Assembly: GCA_046331705.1 (NCBI GenBank)
Contig: JAXLQJ010000020.1
Coordinates: 47,243-111,242 of the forward strand
From: JADJOY01 sp046331705 [NCBI: bacterium]
GTDB lineage: Bacteria; JADJOY01
Reading direction: 5' to 3'
Length of the DNA stretch: 64,000 bases
In this document: positions 1-7,778 of the stretch, piece after piece
Layout: every line of letters starts with the position of its first letter
Position numbering within the stretch: position 1 is the stretch's first letter
Notes under the pieces: model-generated
Told to the model about the DNA's origin: nothing
What the model saw: only the letters and a program-made list of their open reading frames with translations
Databases searched by the model: none
Translations under genes and position numbers: made by a program

Positions 1-332
1 ACGGTGTCGTACACGCCCGGGGACGGCTCGATCGCTTCCCAGCTCGTGAGCAGTCGGACGACGTTGAAGCCCCACGCCGCCAGCGGATCGAAGCCCGCCG
101 GATCTTCGAGCGCCACGAAGGGCGGCCCCTTCGCCCGCCCGCTCACGTTGGCGCCGTGCAGGATCACGACCCCGCCGTCCGGGTCGACCAACCACCGCCC
201 TTCGACCCTCAGGCGATTCGTGCCACCGGCGGAGCCTGCGCCCGCGTCCGTTCCGTCGCCACAGCCCGACGCGAAGGACGCGAGGACGAGCGCCCACGTC
301 GTCAAGCTCACACGCACGGCACGAGCTCGCAC
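1..332 (-). CDS. Glycoside hydrolase family 5-like lipoprotein (partial, N-terminus only)
   Basis: About 110 N-terminal residues are visible; the rest lies beyond the left edge. The frame opens at a GTG at 332, and an in-frame TGA four codons upstream rules out an earlier start. GTGs at codons 6 and 8 are also possible starts. A hydrophobic stretch ends in FASGC, a weak lipobox. Then come the motifs LVDPDGGVVILHGANVSG and WGFNVVRLLTSWEAIEP, typical of the first strands of GH5 cellulase/endoglycoceramidase barrels. The catalytic glutamates are outside the window, so substrate is unknown. A second secreted glycosidase (GH1) lies at 7779. The family call is good; endoglycoceramidase versus endoglucanase cannot be decided. 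Confidence 0.7.
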   Translation of the reverse strand, partial: MRARAVRVSLTTWALVLASFASGCGDGTDAGAGSAGGTNRLRVEGRWLVDPDGGVVILHGANVSGRAKGPPFVALEDPAGFDPLAAWGFNVVRLLTSWEAIEPSPGVYDT

Positions 333-341
333 GCCGAGCGC

Positions 342-1448
342 TCAGTAGAGAAACGGGATCACACGGAAGCGGGCGACTTTGCAGTACTGGTCCCAGAGCT
401 CGCCGTATTTCGCTTTGCACTTGCCGTCGTCGCGGGCGGCGCGCTGGGTGAGCAGCAGCAACAGCGAGAACGGCAACACGTAGGGCCAGATCGACTGGAA
501 GCGGGTGCAGAGCGCGAACGAGAGATAGACCATCAGCTCGCCGGTGTAGTTCACGTGGCGGCCGATCCCCCACCAGCCCGAGACCAAGAGCCGCCCCCCG
601 AGCGTGCGGGCCGGCTTGCCCCAGATGATCGCGTTGCGATCCCGCTTGTAACGGTCCTTCTGCCAATTGGCGCTGCGGAAGATCCAGTGCCCGAGGACGT
701 GGAATGCACCGAGCGCGAGCGACGCCTGCCAGTGGAACGGAAGCGTGTCGTCGATCAGCCACCAGCCGCAGATCGAGTACCAGAACGGCACGTACACCGT
801 GTCGCCCCACACCAACATGAAGCCGAACTTCTCCGCGATGATGTCCCACGTGGAGAGCATGAACTCTTCCTTCAGGTAGTGGGTGTAGAGGTACGCCCAC
901 CAGAAGCACACGAAGAGTCCCATCTGCGGCGTCAGGCTCGAGTAGAGCTCGAATTGCCGGAACGCGAACGCGGCGTTGATCACGCCCAGGCCGATGAGCG
1001 AGGGGTGGTAGAAGAACATCTTGAGATCGACGCCCAGGAAGGTGGGATTCAGCTGATTCCCGAACCAGATGTCGTGAACCAGCTTGGGCAGCCGGGTATG
1101 ACGCTCGATCGTCTGCTCCTCCAGGTAGCCCTTGAGCAGGATCAACGCGAGCGCCACCAGCGAGAACACGTTCGCCACCACCAAGAGGGGCTTGAAGTAG
1201 CTGAGCACCGGTGTGAGCGAGAATCCGAACACCAGCTTCAGCACCACGATCACGGCCTGTGTCGCGAAGAAGAGCGTCATGCCGGAGAGCTTGTAGGTCC
1301 GTCGTTCGCCGTTCGCGAGCGGCTGGCCCTGCGCCTGGATTCCGGGCAGGAAGATCGAGCCCAGGAAGAGGAACGCGAAGAATCCGATGAACATCCCGGC
1401 CGCGAACTTGAGCGTGTCCCAGGTGATCGGCAGCAACAGTCCTTCCAT
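342..1448 (-). CDS. Sterol C14/C24-reductase-like protein (ERG4/ERG24 family)
   Basis: A polytopic membrane protein of 368 residues. Family hallmarks are visible: a GNQLNPTFLGVDLK motif (residues 130-143), WGDTVYVPFWYS (214-225), the signature LLVSGWWGIGRHVNYTGEL (287-305), and a C-terminal block with RAARDDGKCKAKYG and VIPFLY. The family reduces ring or side-chain double bonds of sterols (delta14, delta7 or delta24) with NADPH; which bond is reduced here cannot be read from sequence. The start is an ATG with AAGGGG about 8 nt upstream. It is divergent, by 147 bp, from a cycloeucalenol cycloisomerase homologue, so both genes probably serve one sterol pathway. Isoprenylcysteine methyltransferases share the C-terminal fold, but the full-length motif set favours a sterol reductase. 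Confidence 0.85.
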   Translation of the reverse strand: MEGLLLPITWDTLKFAAGMFIGFFAFLFLGSIFLPGIQAQGQPLANGERRTYKLSGMTLFFATQAVIVVLKLVFGFSLTPVLSYFKPLLVVANVFSLVALALILLKGYLEEQTIERHTRLPKLVHDIWFGNQLNPTFLGVDLKMFFYHPSLIGLGVINAAFAFRQFELYSSLTPQMGLFVCFWWAYLYTHYLKEEFMLSTWDIIAEKFGFMLVWGDTVYVPFWYSICGWWLIDDTLPFHWQASLALGAFHVLGHWIFRSANWQKDRYKRDRNAIIWGKPARTLGGRLLVSGWWGIGRHVNYTGELMVYLSFALCTRFQSIWPYVLPFSLLLLLTQRAARDDGKCKAKYGELWDQYCKVARFRVIPFLY

Positions 1449-1595
1449 CCGCGAACCCCTTCGGAAAATCGGCGTGGGAGAGCGAGCCCGCGAGAGGTAC
1501 CATGCGCGCCGCGAATGGCACAACCAGCGTCGCCGACTCGCACCGACCACGCGAGCGCGGCTCCCCGAGACCGGCATCCCGAGGCTCCCGAGACC

Positions 1596-2453
1596 ATGAC
1601 GAGCTCGATCGCACCGTCGCTCTTCGCGACGCACCCGGGTAAGCGCGCAGCCGAGCGTTTCTTCCTCGCCTACACGCCCGTGTGGGGCCTGCTCGCCAGC
1701 GCGGTGATGCTGACGGGCGTCGCGAATCGCTGGGGCGACGTGGAGCTGATGCTGTTCGCGCTGCTCTTGTGCACGGGCACGGCGCTCGGCCCGTTCGTGT
1801 TCGCCCCCGCGGAGGAGAAAGCAAAACCGCTGACCCAGCGCTACGCGTTCAAGATCCTGGTCTGGCTCGCGATCTATTCGTTCCTCGCCAACACCTTCGG
1901 CACCTCGTTCTTCTACGAGGCGTTGCACGCGCACTACGGCTTCGACACGCGCTTCAACCTGAACGGCGTGCCGGTCTTCCTGACCTTCATGACGATCACG
2001 TACTTCGCGACCTACTCGGTGCTGGTGTGCATCGGCTGGCGCATCGCTCGCGACCGGATCATGCCGCGCTCACGCCTTCGCGGCTGGGCCTTCGCCGCGG
2101 CGGTCCCGGTGGTGATCGCCGGCGTGGAAAGCGCGCTCAACGCGAACCCGTGGATGAAGACCCTCTACTGCTTCGACCACCCGGCGTTCGCGCTCACCTT
2201 CGGCACGGTCGCGTACGGCACCTGGCTCGCGCTCGCGATGCCGTTCTGGGTGACGCTCGACGAGCGCCCCGGCAGCGACTTGCCGATGGCGAAGGTGATC
2301 GGCGGCAGCCTGCTCGCCACCGCGTTGCTGCTCGCGGACGCCGAGCTGCTGAAGCGGGTGGTGGCGCCGCATCTCACCGAGGTGGCGTGGGGCCACGTGG
2401 GTCTCAGGGACTACGGCACGAGCTGCCTCGGTCCTCGGCCGGCCTCGCCCTGA
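1596..2453 (+). CDS. Cycloeucalenol cycloisomerase homologue (cyclopropyl-sterol isomerase)
   Basis: A protein of 285 residues with several membrane segments. It follows plant cycloeucalenol cycloisomerase nearly end to end: KRAAERFFLAYTPVW (16-30) corresponds to the plant KRWGELFFLLYTPFW. YAFKILVWLAIYSFLANTF followed by NGVPVFLTFMTITYF (residues 83-137) matches the plant YWVKANLWIIVFSYVGNYF and NNVPHTTFFLTHVCF blocks. The FWVTLDE and C-terminal Cys-Leu regions are also shared. The plant enzyme opens the 9beta,19-cyclopropane ring of cycloeucalenol, a step needed only when the first cyclised sterol is cycloartenol. It is divergent from the sterol reductase gene. The comparison was made from memory of the plant protein, not by a search. 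Confidence 0.8.
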   Translation: MTSSIAPSLFATHPGKRAAERFFLAYTPVWGLLASAVMLTGVANRWGDVELMLFALLLCTGTALGPFVFAPAEEKAKPLTQRYAFKILVWLAIYSFLANTFGTSFFYEALHAHYGFDTRFNLNGVPVFLTFMTITYFATYSVLVCIGWRIARDRIMPRSRLRGWAFAAAVPVVIAGVESALNANPWMKTLYCFDHPAFALTFGTVAYGTWLALAMPFWVTLDERPGSDLPMAKVIGGSLLATALLLADAELLKRVVAPHLTEVAWGHVGLRDYGTSCLGPRPASP

Positions 2454-2504
2454 CGATCGCCGGTCGATCGCACCGCGCACACGAACCCGCGAACGAGCCG
2501 AACC

Positions 2505-3011
2505 GTGTGGAACCTCGCCGTGCCGCTCGTGGAGCTCGTGACGCGAGCGGCGCTGGTCTACGTGTTCCTGCTGCTGATCCTGCGTCTCACCGGCAAGCGC
2601 CAGGTCGGCCAGCTCGCGCCGTTCGATCTGGTGCTGCTGCTGGTGCTCTCGAACGCGGTGCAGAACTCGATGAACGGGGGCGACAACTCGCTGGTGGGCG
2701 GGCTCGTCAGCGCCTCGACCTTGATCGCGCTCAACTACGTGGTCGGGATCGCCACCTACCGCAGCAAGCGCCTCGAGCGGATCATCGAGGGCCGGCCGCA
2801 GATCCTCGTCCACAACGGCCGGGTCTTCGAGGACGTGATGACTGCGGCCAAGCTCACCCACCACGAGCTCGACGCGGCGCTCCGCCACGGCGGCTGCGCG
2901 TGCGTCGCCGACGTCCACCTCGCCGTGCTCGAGACCAACGGCTCGATCAGCGTCGTGCCGCGCGCCAGCCACGGCGGCGCACCCGTTCGCCCCGATCATG
3001 AATCCCGCTGA
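2505..3011 (+). CDS. DUF421 (YetF-like) membrane protein
   Basis: A 168-residue protein with two or three N-terminal membrane helices and a small cytosolic domain. The DUF421 signature is clear: LRLTGKRQVGQLAPFDLVLLL, then SNAVQNSMNGGDNSLVGG, then RSKRLERIIEGRPQILVHNGR and a C-terminal LAVLETNGSISVVP. Function is not established for most members; the Bacillus members YetF/YdfS are sporulation-related. The start is GTG at 2505. It overlaps the next gene by 14 nt, suggesting co-transcription. There is no obvious link to sterol metabolism. Confidence 0.85.
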   Translation: MWNLAVPLVELVTRAALVYVFLLLILRLTGKRQVGQLAPFDLVLLLVLSNAVQNSMNGGDNSLVGGLVSASTLIALNYVVGIATYRSKRLERIIEGRPQILVHNGRVFEDVMTAAKLTHHELDAALRHGGCACVADVHLAVLETNGSISVVPRASHGGAPVRPDHESR

Positions 3012-3732
3012 GCCGTCGCCGGGGACCGCGCGGATCGCCCTGGTCGGCGATTTTCGCGCGGACGTCCTCGCCCACCAGGCGATCCCCCTCGCCCTCGCTC
3101 GCGCTCGTGACGACGCGCGGACGAGCATCGACTGGACGTGGGTGGGCACGACCACGCTCACGCGCGACGCGGATGCGACGCTCGCCGACTTCCACGGTGT
3201 GTGGTGCGTACCGGCGAGCCCTTACGCGAGCACCGCGGGCGCGCTCGCGGCGATCGGTTTCGCGCGGAGGACGAATCGCCCGTTTCTCGGCACCTGCGGT
3301 GGCTTCCAGCACGCGCTCCTCGAGTACGCCCGCGACGTCTGGCGACTGCCGGAGGCAGCACACGCCGAGCTCGACCCCGACGCCGGCGATCCACTCGTGG
3401 CGCGGCTGAGCTGCGGGCTCGTCGAGGTCGTCGGCGAGATCCACGCCGTGCCCGGTTCACGGCTCGCGGGACTCTACGGGGACGCCCTGCCCGTTCACGA
3501 GCGCTACCACTGCAACTACGGCCTGAGCCCCCGTCACGCGTGGCGGCTCACCGACGGGCCGCTACGGGTCGCGGCACGCGACGCGAGCGGCGAGGTCCGG
3601 GCCATCGAGCTCGACGGGCACCCGTTCTTCCTCGCGACGCTCTTCCAGCCGGAACGCGCGGCCCTCGCCGACCGTTCGCACCCGCTGGTGAACGCCTTCG
3701 TGCGCGCCGTGGCGAGCCGCGCAAGGCGCTGA
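2998..3732 (+). CDS. CTP synthase C-terminal-like class I glutamine amidotransferase
   Basis: A stand-alone amidotransferase-fold protein of 244 residues resembling the C-terminal half of CTP synthase without the synthetase domain. The nucleophile elbow is FLGTCGG with Cys100. At the position of the catalytic His-Pro-Glu, the sequence reads LFQPE, so the His of the usual triad appears to be Gln. This matches a family annotated as CTP synthase C-terminal region-related (seleno)proteins, in which some members carry selenocysteine; here the codon is an ordinary Cys. The start overlaps the end of the DUF421 gene, so the two are probably co-expressed. Substrate and reaction are unknown. Confidence 0.75.
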   Translation: MNPAEPSPGTARIALVGDFRADVLAHQAIPLALARARDDARTSIDWTWVGTTTLTRDADATLADFHGVWCVPASPYASTAGALAAIGFARRTNRPFLGTCGGFQHALLEYARDVWRLPEAAHAELDPDAGDPLVARLSCGLVEVVGEIHAVPGSRLAGLYGDALPVHERYHCNYGLSPRHAWRLTDGPLRVAARDASGEVRAIELDGHPFFLATLFQPERAALADRSHPLVNAFVRAVASRARR

Positions 3733-3828
3733 ACCGCGCACGCCTTCTGCACGAAATCTTCATGCAAGGCGGGCACATCGGTGTCCGTGGACGAGCCGCG
3801 GCAGTTTGCGATGACTCACCGCGTCATC

Positions 3829-3857
3829 TTGACAGCGACGCGCCCCGTCAAGAGAAT
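3829..3857 (+). promoter_or_regulatory. Putative sigma70-type promoter upstream of the HMG-CoA synthase gene
   Basis: TTGACA at 3829-3834 is followed after 17 nt by GAGAAT at 3852-3857, about 30 nt before the ATG at 3890. The -35 is perfect and the spacing optimal; the -10 matches four of six positions. Only motif matching supports it. Confidence 0.35.
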
Positions 3858-3889
3858 CCGCCCCGCCGAAACCGGAAAGGACACCGCGC

Positions 3890-5284
3890 ATGGCCCACGA
3901 TTCGAGCAAGCTCACCGGAGCGAGCCCGATCCCGTCGATCGGGATCAGCGGCCTCTCCGTCTACCTCCCCGAGCGCGCCGTGAAGCTCAAGCCGCTCGCC
4001 GAGGAGCGCAACGCGCGCCGCAGCGACGGCGACTCGCGCGACTTCGTGAAATCGCTTCGCTACACCGGCCAGGAGGAGATGCGAATCCCCGAAGTGTGGG
4101 AGGACACGGTGACGATGATCGCCGAGTCGGTGCGCGACGTCGTGCGCAGCACCGGCGTCAATCCCACCCACGTGAGCCAGTTCGTGTGCGGCACCGAGAC
4201 CGCGATGGATCACGCCAAGCCGCTGTCGAGCTTCGCGCAGGGGCTGCTCGAGCAAGACGGCATCCGCATCGGCCCCGACACCAGCATCTACGAGGTCAAG
4301 CACGCCTGCGCCGGCGGCACCTACGGGCTGCTCGGCGCGGTGAGCCAGATCGCGATCGATTCGATTCGCGGGCTCGCCGCACCCGCGATCGTCACCATGG
4401 GCGACACCTCGCGCTACGACCTCGTCTCCACCGCCGAGTTCACGCAAGGCGCGGGCGCCGTCAGCATGCTCGTCGAGACCAACCCCAAGCTGATCCGGCT
4501 GGATCTGGGCGTGGTCGGCTACAACAGCCAGAGCGTCGACGATTTCTTCCGCAACATCGGCTCGAGCGTGGCCAAGGCGCGCGGCAAGTTCTCGGTGCAG
4601 TGCTACAAGGAGGCACTCGTCGGCGCCTATCAGAGCTTCAAGGACAAGGCGCTGCGCAGCGGCCTTCACCACGTCGCGCCCGGCAAGCATTTCCTCGACA
4701 GCTTCGACTACGTGCTGCTGCACGCGCCGTTTCGGCAGATGCCGGTGGAGGCGCTGACGGACCTGCTCGCGAAGGCGCGCGGGATCTCCCAGGAAGCGGC
4801 CGAGGTCGAGCTCGCGCGTCTCAGGCTGCCCGAGTCGCTCGGCGGCACGGCGCTCGCCGGCAATCTCTACACCTGCTCGCTCTACCTCTGTCTCGCGAAC
4901 CTGCTCGAGAGCGAGCTCAAGCGGATCGGTGACGAGCTCGAAGGCAAGCGCATCCTCTTCGCCTCCTATGGCAGCGGCAACACGATGGTGGTGTTCTCGG
5001 GAACGATCGTGCCGGGCGCCAGCGACGCGATCCGGAAGATCGGGCTCGCCGACAAGCTCAAGCACCGCACCTGGCTCGGCACGCGCGACTACGAGGACCG
5101 CGTGGCTTTCGACAAGTTCGACCGCGAGCGCTACGCGGCGCGGCTCACCAGCGAGTGGGCCTCGATCCCCGCGGATCGCTACTACCTCCGCGAGATCCGC
5201 GTCGACGGCTATCGGGAGTACGGGGTCAAGGGGAAAGAGACCGCGCCCAGCGCCATCCTCGGCGCCGGCGCCACGGCGGCCTGA
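3890..5284 (+). CDS. Hydroxymethylglutaryl-CoA synthase family protein
   Basis: A thiolase-fold condensing enzyme of 464 residues. The catalytic triad of HMG-CoA synthases can be placed: Glu103 in CGTETAMD, Cys140 in KHACAGG and His278 in LLHAPFRQMP, with the late SYGSG motif also present. The reaction would be acetyl-CoA plus acetoacetyl-CoA to HMG-CoA, the entry to the mevalonate pathway that feeds isoprenoids and sterols. The ATG is preceded by GGAAAGGA. It is a single gene, convergent with the radical SAM gene, and about 1.4 kb from the cycloisomerase gene. Polyketide beta-branching HMGS homologues are an alternative, but no PKS or acyl-carrier gene is nearby. Confidence 0.85.
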   Translation: MAHDSSKLTGASPIPSIGISGLSVYLPERAVKLKPLAEERNARRSDGDSRDFVKSLRYTGQEEMRIPEVWEDTVTMIAESVRDVVRSTGVNPTHVSQFVCGTETAMDHAKPLSSFAQGLLEQDGIRIGPDTSIYEVKHACAGGTYGLLGAVSQIAIDSIRGLAAPAIVTMGDTSRYDLVSTAEFTQGAGAVSMLVETNPKLIRLDLGVVGYNSQSVDDFFRNIGSSVAKARGKFSVQCYKEALVGAYQSFKDKALRSGLHHVAPGKHFLDSFDYVLLHAPFRQMPVEALTDLLAKARGISQEAAEVELARLRLPESLGGTALAGNLYTCSLYLCLANLLESELKRIGDELEGKRILFASYGSGNTMVVFSGTIVPGASDAIRKIGLADKLKHRTWLGTRDYEDRVAFDKFDRERYAARLTSEWASIPADRYYLREIRVDGYREYGVKGKETAPSAILGAGATAA

Positions 5285-5350
5285 GCGCGTGCTCCGCCGC
5301 CCACGTGGAGGGGCTCGGAGGGGCTCGAAACGCCCCCCGTGAGAACGCCC

Positions 5351-6889
5351 CTACGCCGCGGCGGCGAGGGGCTCGCGGATCGGCGCGGTGAGCCCGGCGG
5401 CGAGCATCTTCACCGGCAGGTCCGGCGCCTTGGTCAGCGCGCGGCGACGGAACGGGCTCGCGAGCAGCGTGAGGATGTCGCGTTTGCGCATGAAGCGTCC
5501 GAAGTTCCGCAGCAAGCGCGCGGTGCGAATCGGGCGGCGCGTGAGCCGGTGCGCGAACAAGAGGCCGTACCCCTTCATCCGCAGCCGGTTGAGCTCTTCG
5601 CTGGGCAGGATGGTCGGATCGATGTCCGAGCACTTGAACCACTTCTGCCAATCGCGCTTGTCGTCGATCACGCCTTTCTCGACGTATTCCTGCCAGAGCG
5701 GCGTGCCGCGATAGGCACACAGACGGTTGAAGCCGAAGGTGTCGAGCTCGAGGCGCGCCGCGAAGCGGAAGCTCTCGAGCACGTCTTCCGCGGTCTCGTT
5801 GGGGGCGCCGATCAGGAAGAAGCCGTGGGCGCTGGCGATGCCCGCTTCCTTCGCCTTGCGCACCGCCAGCTCGATCTGCTCGAGCTTCTGGCCCTTCTTG
5901 AGCCGATCCAGCACCTTCTGGGTGCCGGCCTCGACGCCGAATGCGAGCATCGAGCATTTGGCCTTGGCCATGATCGGAAACTCGTTGATCGCCATCGAGT
6001 CGACGCGGCCTTCACAGCCCCACCGGAGATCGAGCTTGCGATCGATCATCCCCTGACAGATCGCCTCGATGCGTTTGCGCTTGAGCAGGAAGTGATCGTC
6101 GGTCAGGTAGACCGAGCGATAGCCGCGATCGTTGAGCATCTGCATCTCGCCGAGCACGTGCTCCGGCGAGCGCGAGCGCCACTTGCCGTCGGCGAGCGCC
6201 GGTATGTCGCAGTAAATGCAGGGATACGGACAACCACGCGACGTCTGCATGGTGCAGAACCGGTCCAGCGAAAGCACCGCGGGCACGTCGAGGGGCATCG
6301 ACTCGATGTACTCGATCGGCAAGCTCTCGCGGTCGGGATACGGGTACTTGTCGAGATCGCGGAGGATCGGCCCGTCCTCGTTGGTGACGATCTCGTCGCC
6401 GCGCCGCCACGAGAGGCTCGGCACGTCGCCTGGGCGGTGCATGTTGGCCAGGTATGCGGGCAGCAGCTCCTCGCCCTCGCCCTCGCCGACGGCGTCGGCG
6501 TGGGGGCAGTCCTCGAGGATCTGCACCGGATTGATCGACGCGAACGGTCCGCCGAGGATGATCGGGGTCTTGGGAGACGCGGCCTTCAGCGTGGCCGCCA
6601 TCGCCTTGGTCGCCGGATAGGAAGTCGTCGAGAGGAAGGACAGCCCGACCAGATCGGGCTGCTGATCGCGCACCGCTTGGGCGATGTGTTCGGGCTTCAT
6701 CTCGGGGTGGCAGGTGTCGAAGAGCCGCACCTGGTGCCCGCGCTCGCGCAGCACCGGCGCCAGCGTCTGGATTCCCAGCGGCGGGAACGCCATCACCGGG
6801 AGACGGTTCTCGAACTGTGGACGGCGCAACCGCTCCGGCAACAGTCGGTAGTAATTCTCGTCGCGGACGTAAACGAGGAAGACGTTCAC
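5351..6889 (-). CDS. B12-binding-domain radical SAM protein
   Basis: A 512-residue protein. Residues 1-150 form a Rossmann-like cobalamin-binding domain, with PPLGIQTLAPVLRERGHQV, PDLVGLSFLS and ILGGPFAS followed by GEGEGEELLP. The radical SAM core follows, with the cluster motif CPYPCIYC (Cys220, Cys224, Cys227), and a helical C-terminal region. Such class B-type proteins often methylate unactivated carbons; the hopanoid C-3 methylase HpnR and the HpnJ/BchE relatives belong to this superfamily. The DxHxxG His loop of methionine-synthase-type B12 domains is absent, as is usual here. It lies next to isoprenoid and sterol genes, so a lipid substrate is possible but unproven. Confidence 0.8.
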   Translation of the reverse strand: MNVFLVYVRDENYYRLLPERLRRPQFENRLPVMAFPPLGIQTLAPVLRERGHQVRLFDTCHPEMKPEHIAQAVRDQQPDLVGLSFLSTTSYPATKAMAATLKAASPKTPIILGGPFASINPVQILEDCPHADAVGEGEGEELLPAYLANMHRPGDVPSLSWRRGDEIVTNEDGPILRDLDKYPYPDRESLPIEYIESMPLDVPAVLSLDRFCTMQTSRGCPYPCIYCDIPALADGKWRSRSPEHVLGEMQMLNDRGYRSVYLTDDHFLLKRKRIEAICQGMIDRKLDLRWGCEGRVDSMAINEFPIMAKAKCSMLAFGVEAGTQKVLDRLKKGQKLEQIELAVRKAKEAGIASAHGFFLIGAPNETAEDVLESFRFAARLELDTFGFNRLCAYRGTPLWQEYVEKGVIDDKRDWQKWFKCSDIDPTILPSEELNRLRMKGYGLLFAHRLTRRPIRTARLLRNFGRFMRKRDILTLLASPFRRRALTKAPDLPVKMLAAGLTAPIREPLAAAA

Positions 6890-7074
6890 AGGCTTCTCGC
6901 AGACTCGGGCGAAAAGCCAGCGACCTCGCGTGGCGATCCAGCCCGGGAAGACCGGAAGGGTGGGATCGGAAGAGGCCTACAGAGTGCCCGCCGAGAGCGA
7001 ATTCTGGAAGGGGGGCGCACGACTTTTTCGCCGCACCAGCAGCTCGTCACCGAAGCGTCACCCGATCGCCGGCG

Positions 7075-7683
7075 TCACATGTGCTCCTGGACCCAATCGT
7101 AGACCCGTCGGACCAGCGCCGACTTCCCGAGATTCTTGCGGATCCAACACTGGATGCGCGTGGGAAGGGTCGTCGGCACGACGCCTTTCACCAGATACGG
7201 GATGTGGCGAGGGCAGTTCGCGTGCGCATGCGTGATGCGAACTCGCACCACCCGCTCGGCTCCGCCGATCAGCTCGGCGGCGCGCGCGCCGTCGAGAATC
7301 TCGGCGACGCCACCCACGCGCAATCGCTTCGCGTGCTCGAAATCGACGAACAGCAGCGCCACCGACGGATTGACCACGATGTTGCCGAGGCTCATGAAGG
7401 CGCCGTTGCCGTCGTAGTCCGCGAAGGCGAGGGTCCGCTCGTCGAGCACGTGCACGAAGCCGCGGGGACCGGCGCGAAACGAGCAGTCGGTGCGGCCGCC
7501 CTCGTCGGCCGTGGCCCAGAAGAACCACTCCTGCGCGCGCACGAACTCGGCTTCCTTCGCCGTGAGCCGAGGCTGGACCGACTTGGCCACCCGCGCCCCC
7601 AGCTCGCGAGTTCCGTAGCGCTGCTGAAGCTCGATCGCGCCGGGATGCAGCTTGTCGGGGCGCACGATGGCCGTGTCGTTCAT
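7075..7683 (-). CDS. Pyridoxamine 5'-phosphate oxidase-family (FMN-binding split barrel) protein
   Basis: A 202-residue protein. The motifs WFFWATADEGGRTDCSFRAG, FADYDGNGAFMSLGNIVVNP and ALLFVDFEHAKRLRVGG are those of the PNPOx-like split barrel, which binds FMN or F420. The long C-terminal tail contains HANCPRHIPYL. The ATG at 7683 is the first in a good context. It is divergent from the GH1 gene with 95 bp between them. The fold is confident; the substrate is unknown. Confidence 0.8.
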   Translation of the reverse strand: MNDTAIVRPDKLHPGAIELQQRYGTRELGARVAKSVQPRLTAKEAEFVRAQEWFFWATADEGGRTDCSFRAGPRGFVHVLDERTLAFADYDGNGAFMSLGNIVVNPSVALLFVDFEHAKRLRVGGVAEILDGARAAELIGGAERVVRVRITHAHANCPRHIPYLVKGVVPTTLPTRIQCWIRKNLGKSALVRRVYDWVQEHM

Positions 7684-7778
7684 GGCTGGACTCCGCGGGA
7701 GCGGCGAATGGTACGATCCGCGCGCGCCGATTGTACCCGCCGAAAAGTGCCGCCCAGCTGACATTGGTCATCGCGCCG

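Noticed and set aside
5313-5340. A GGGGC-GCCCC hairpin between the HMGS and radical SAM genes as a bidirectional terminator
   Set aside because: The stem is only 5 bp and there is no T-tract on either strand.
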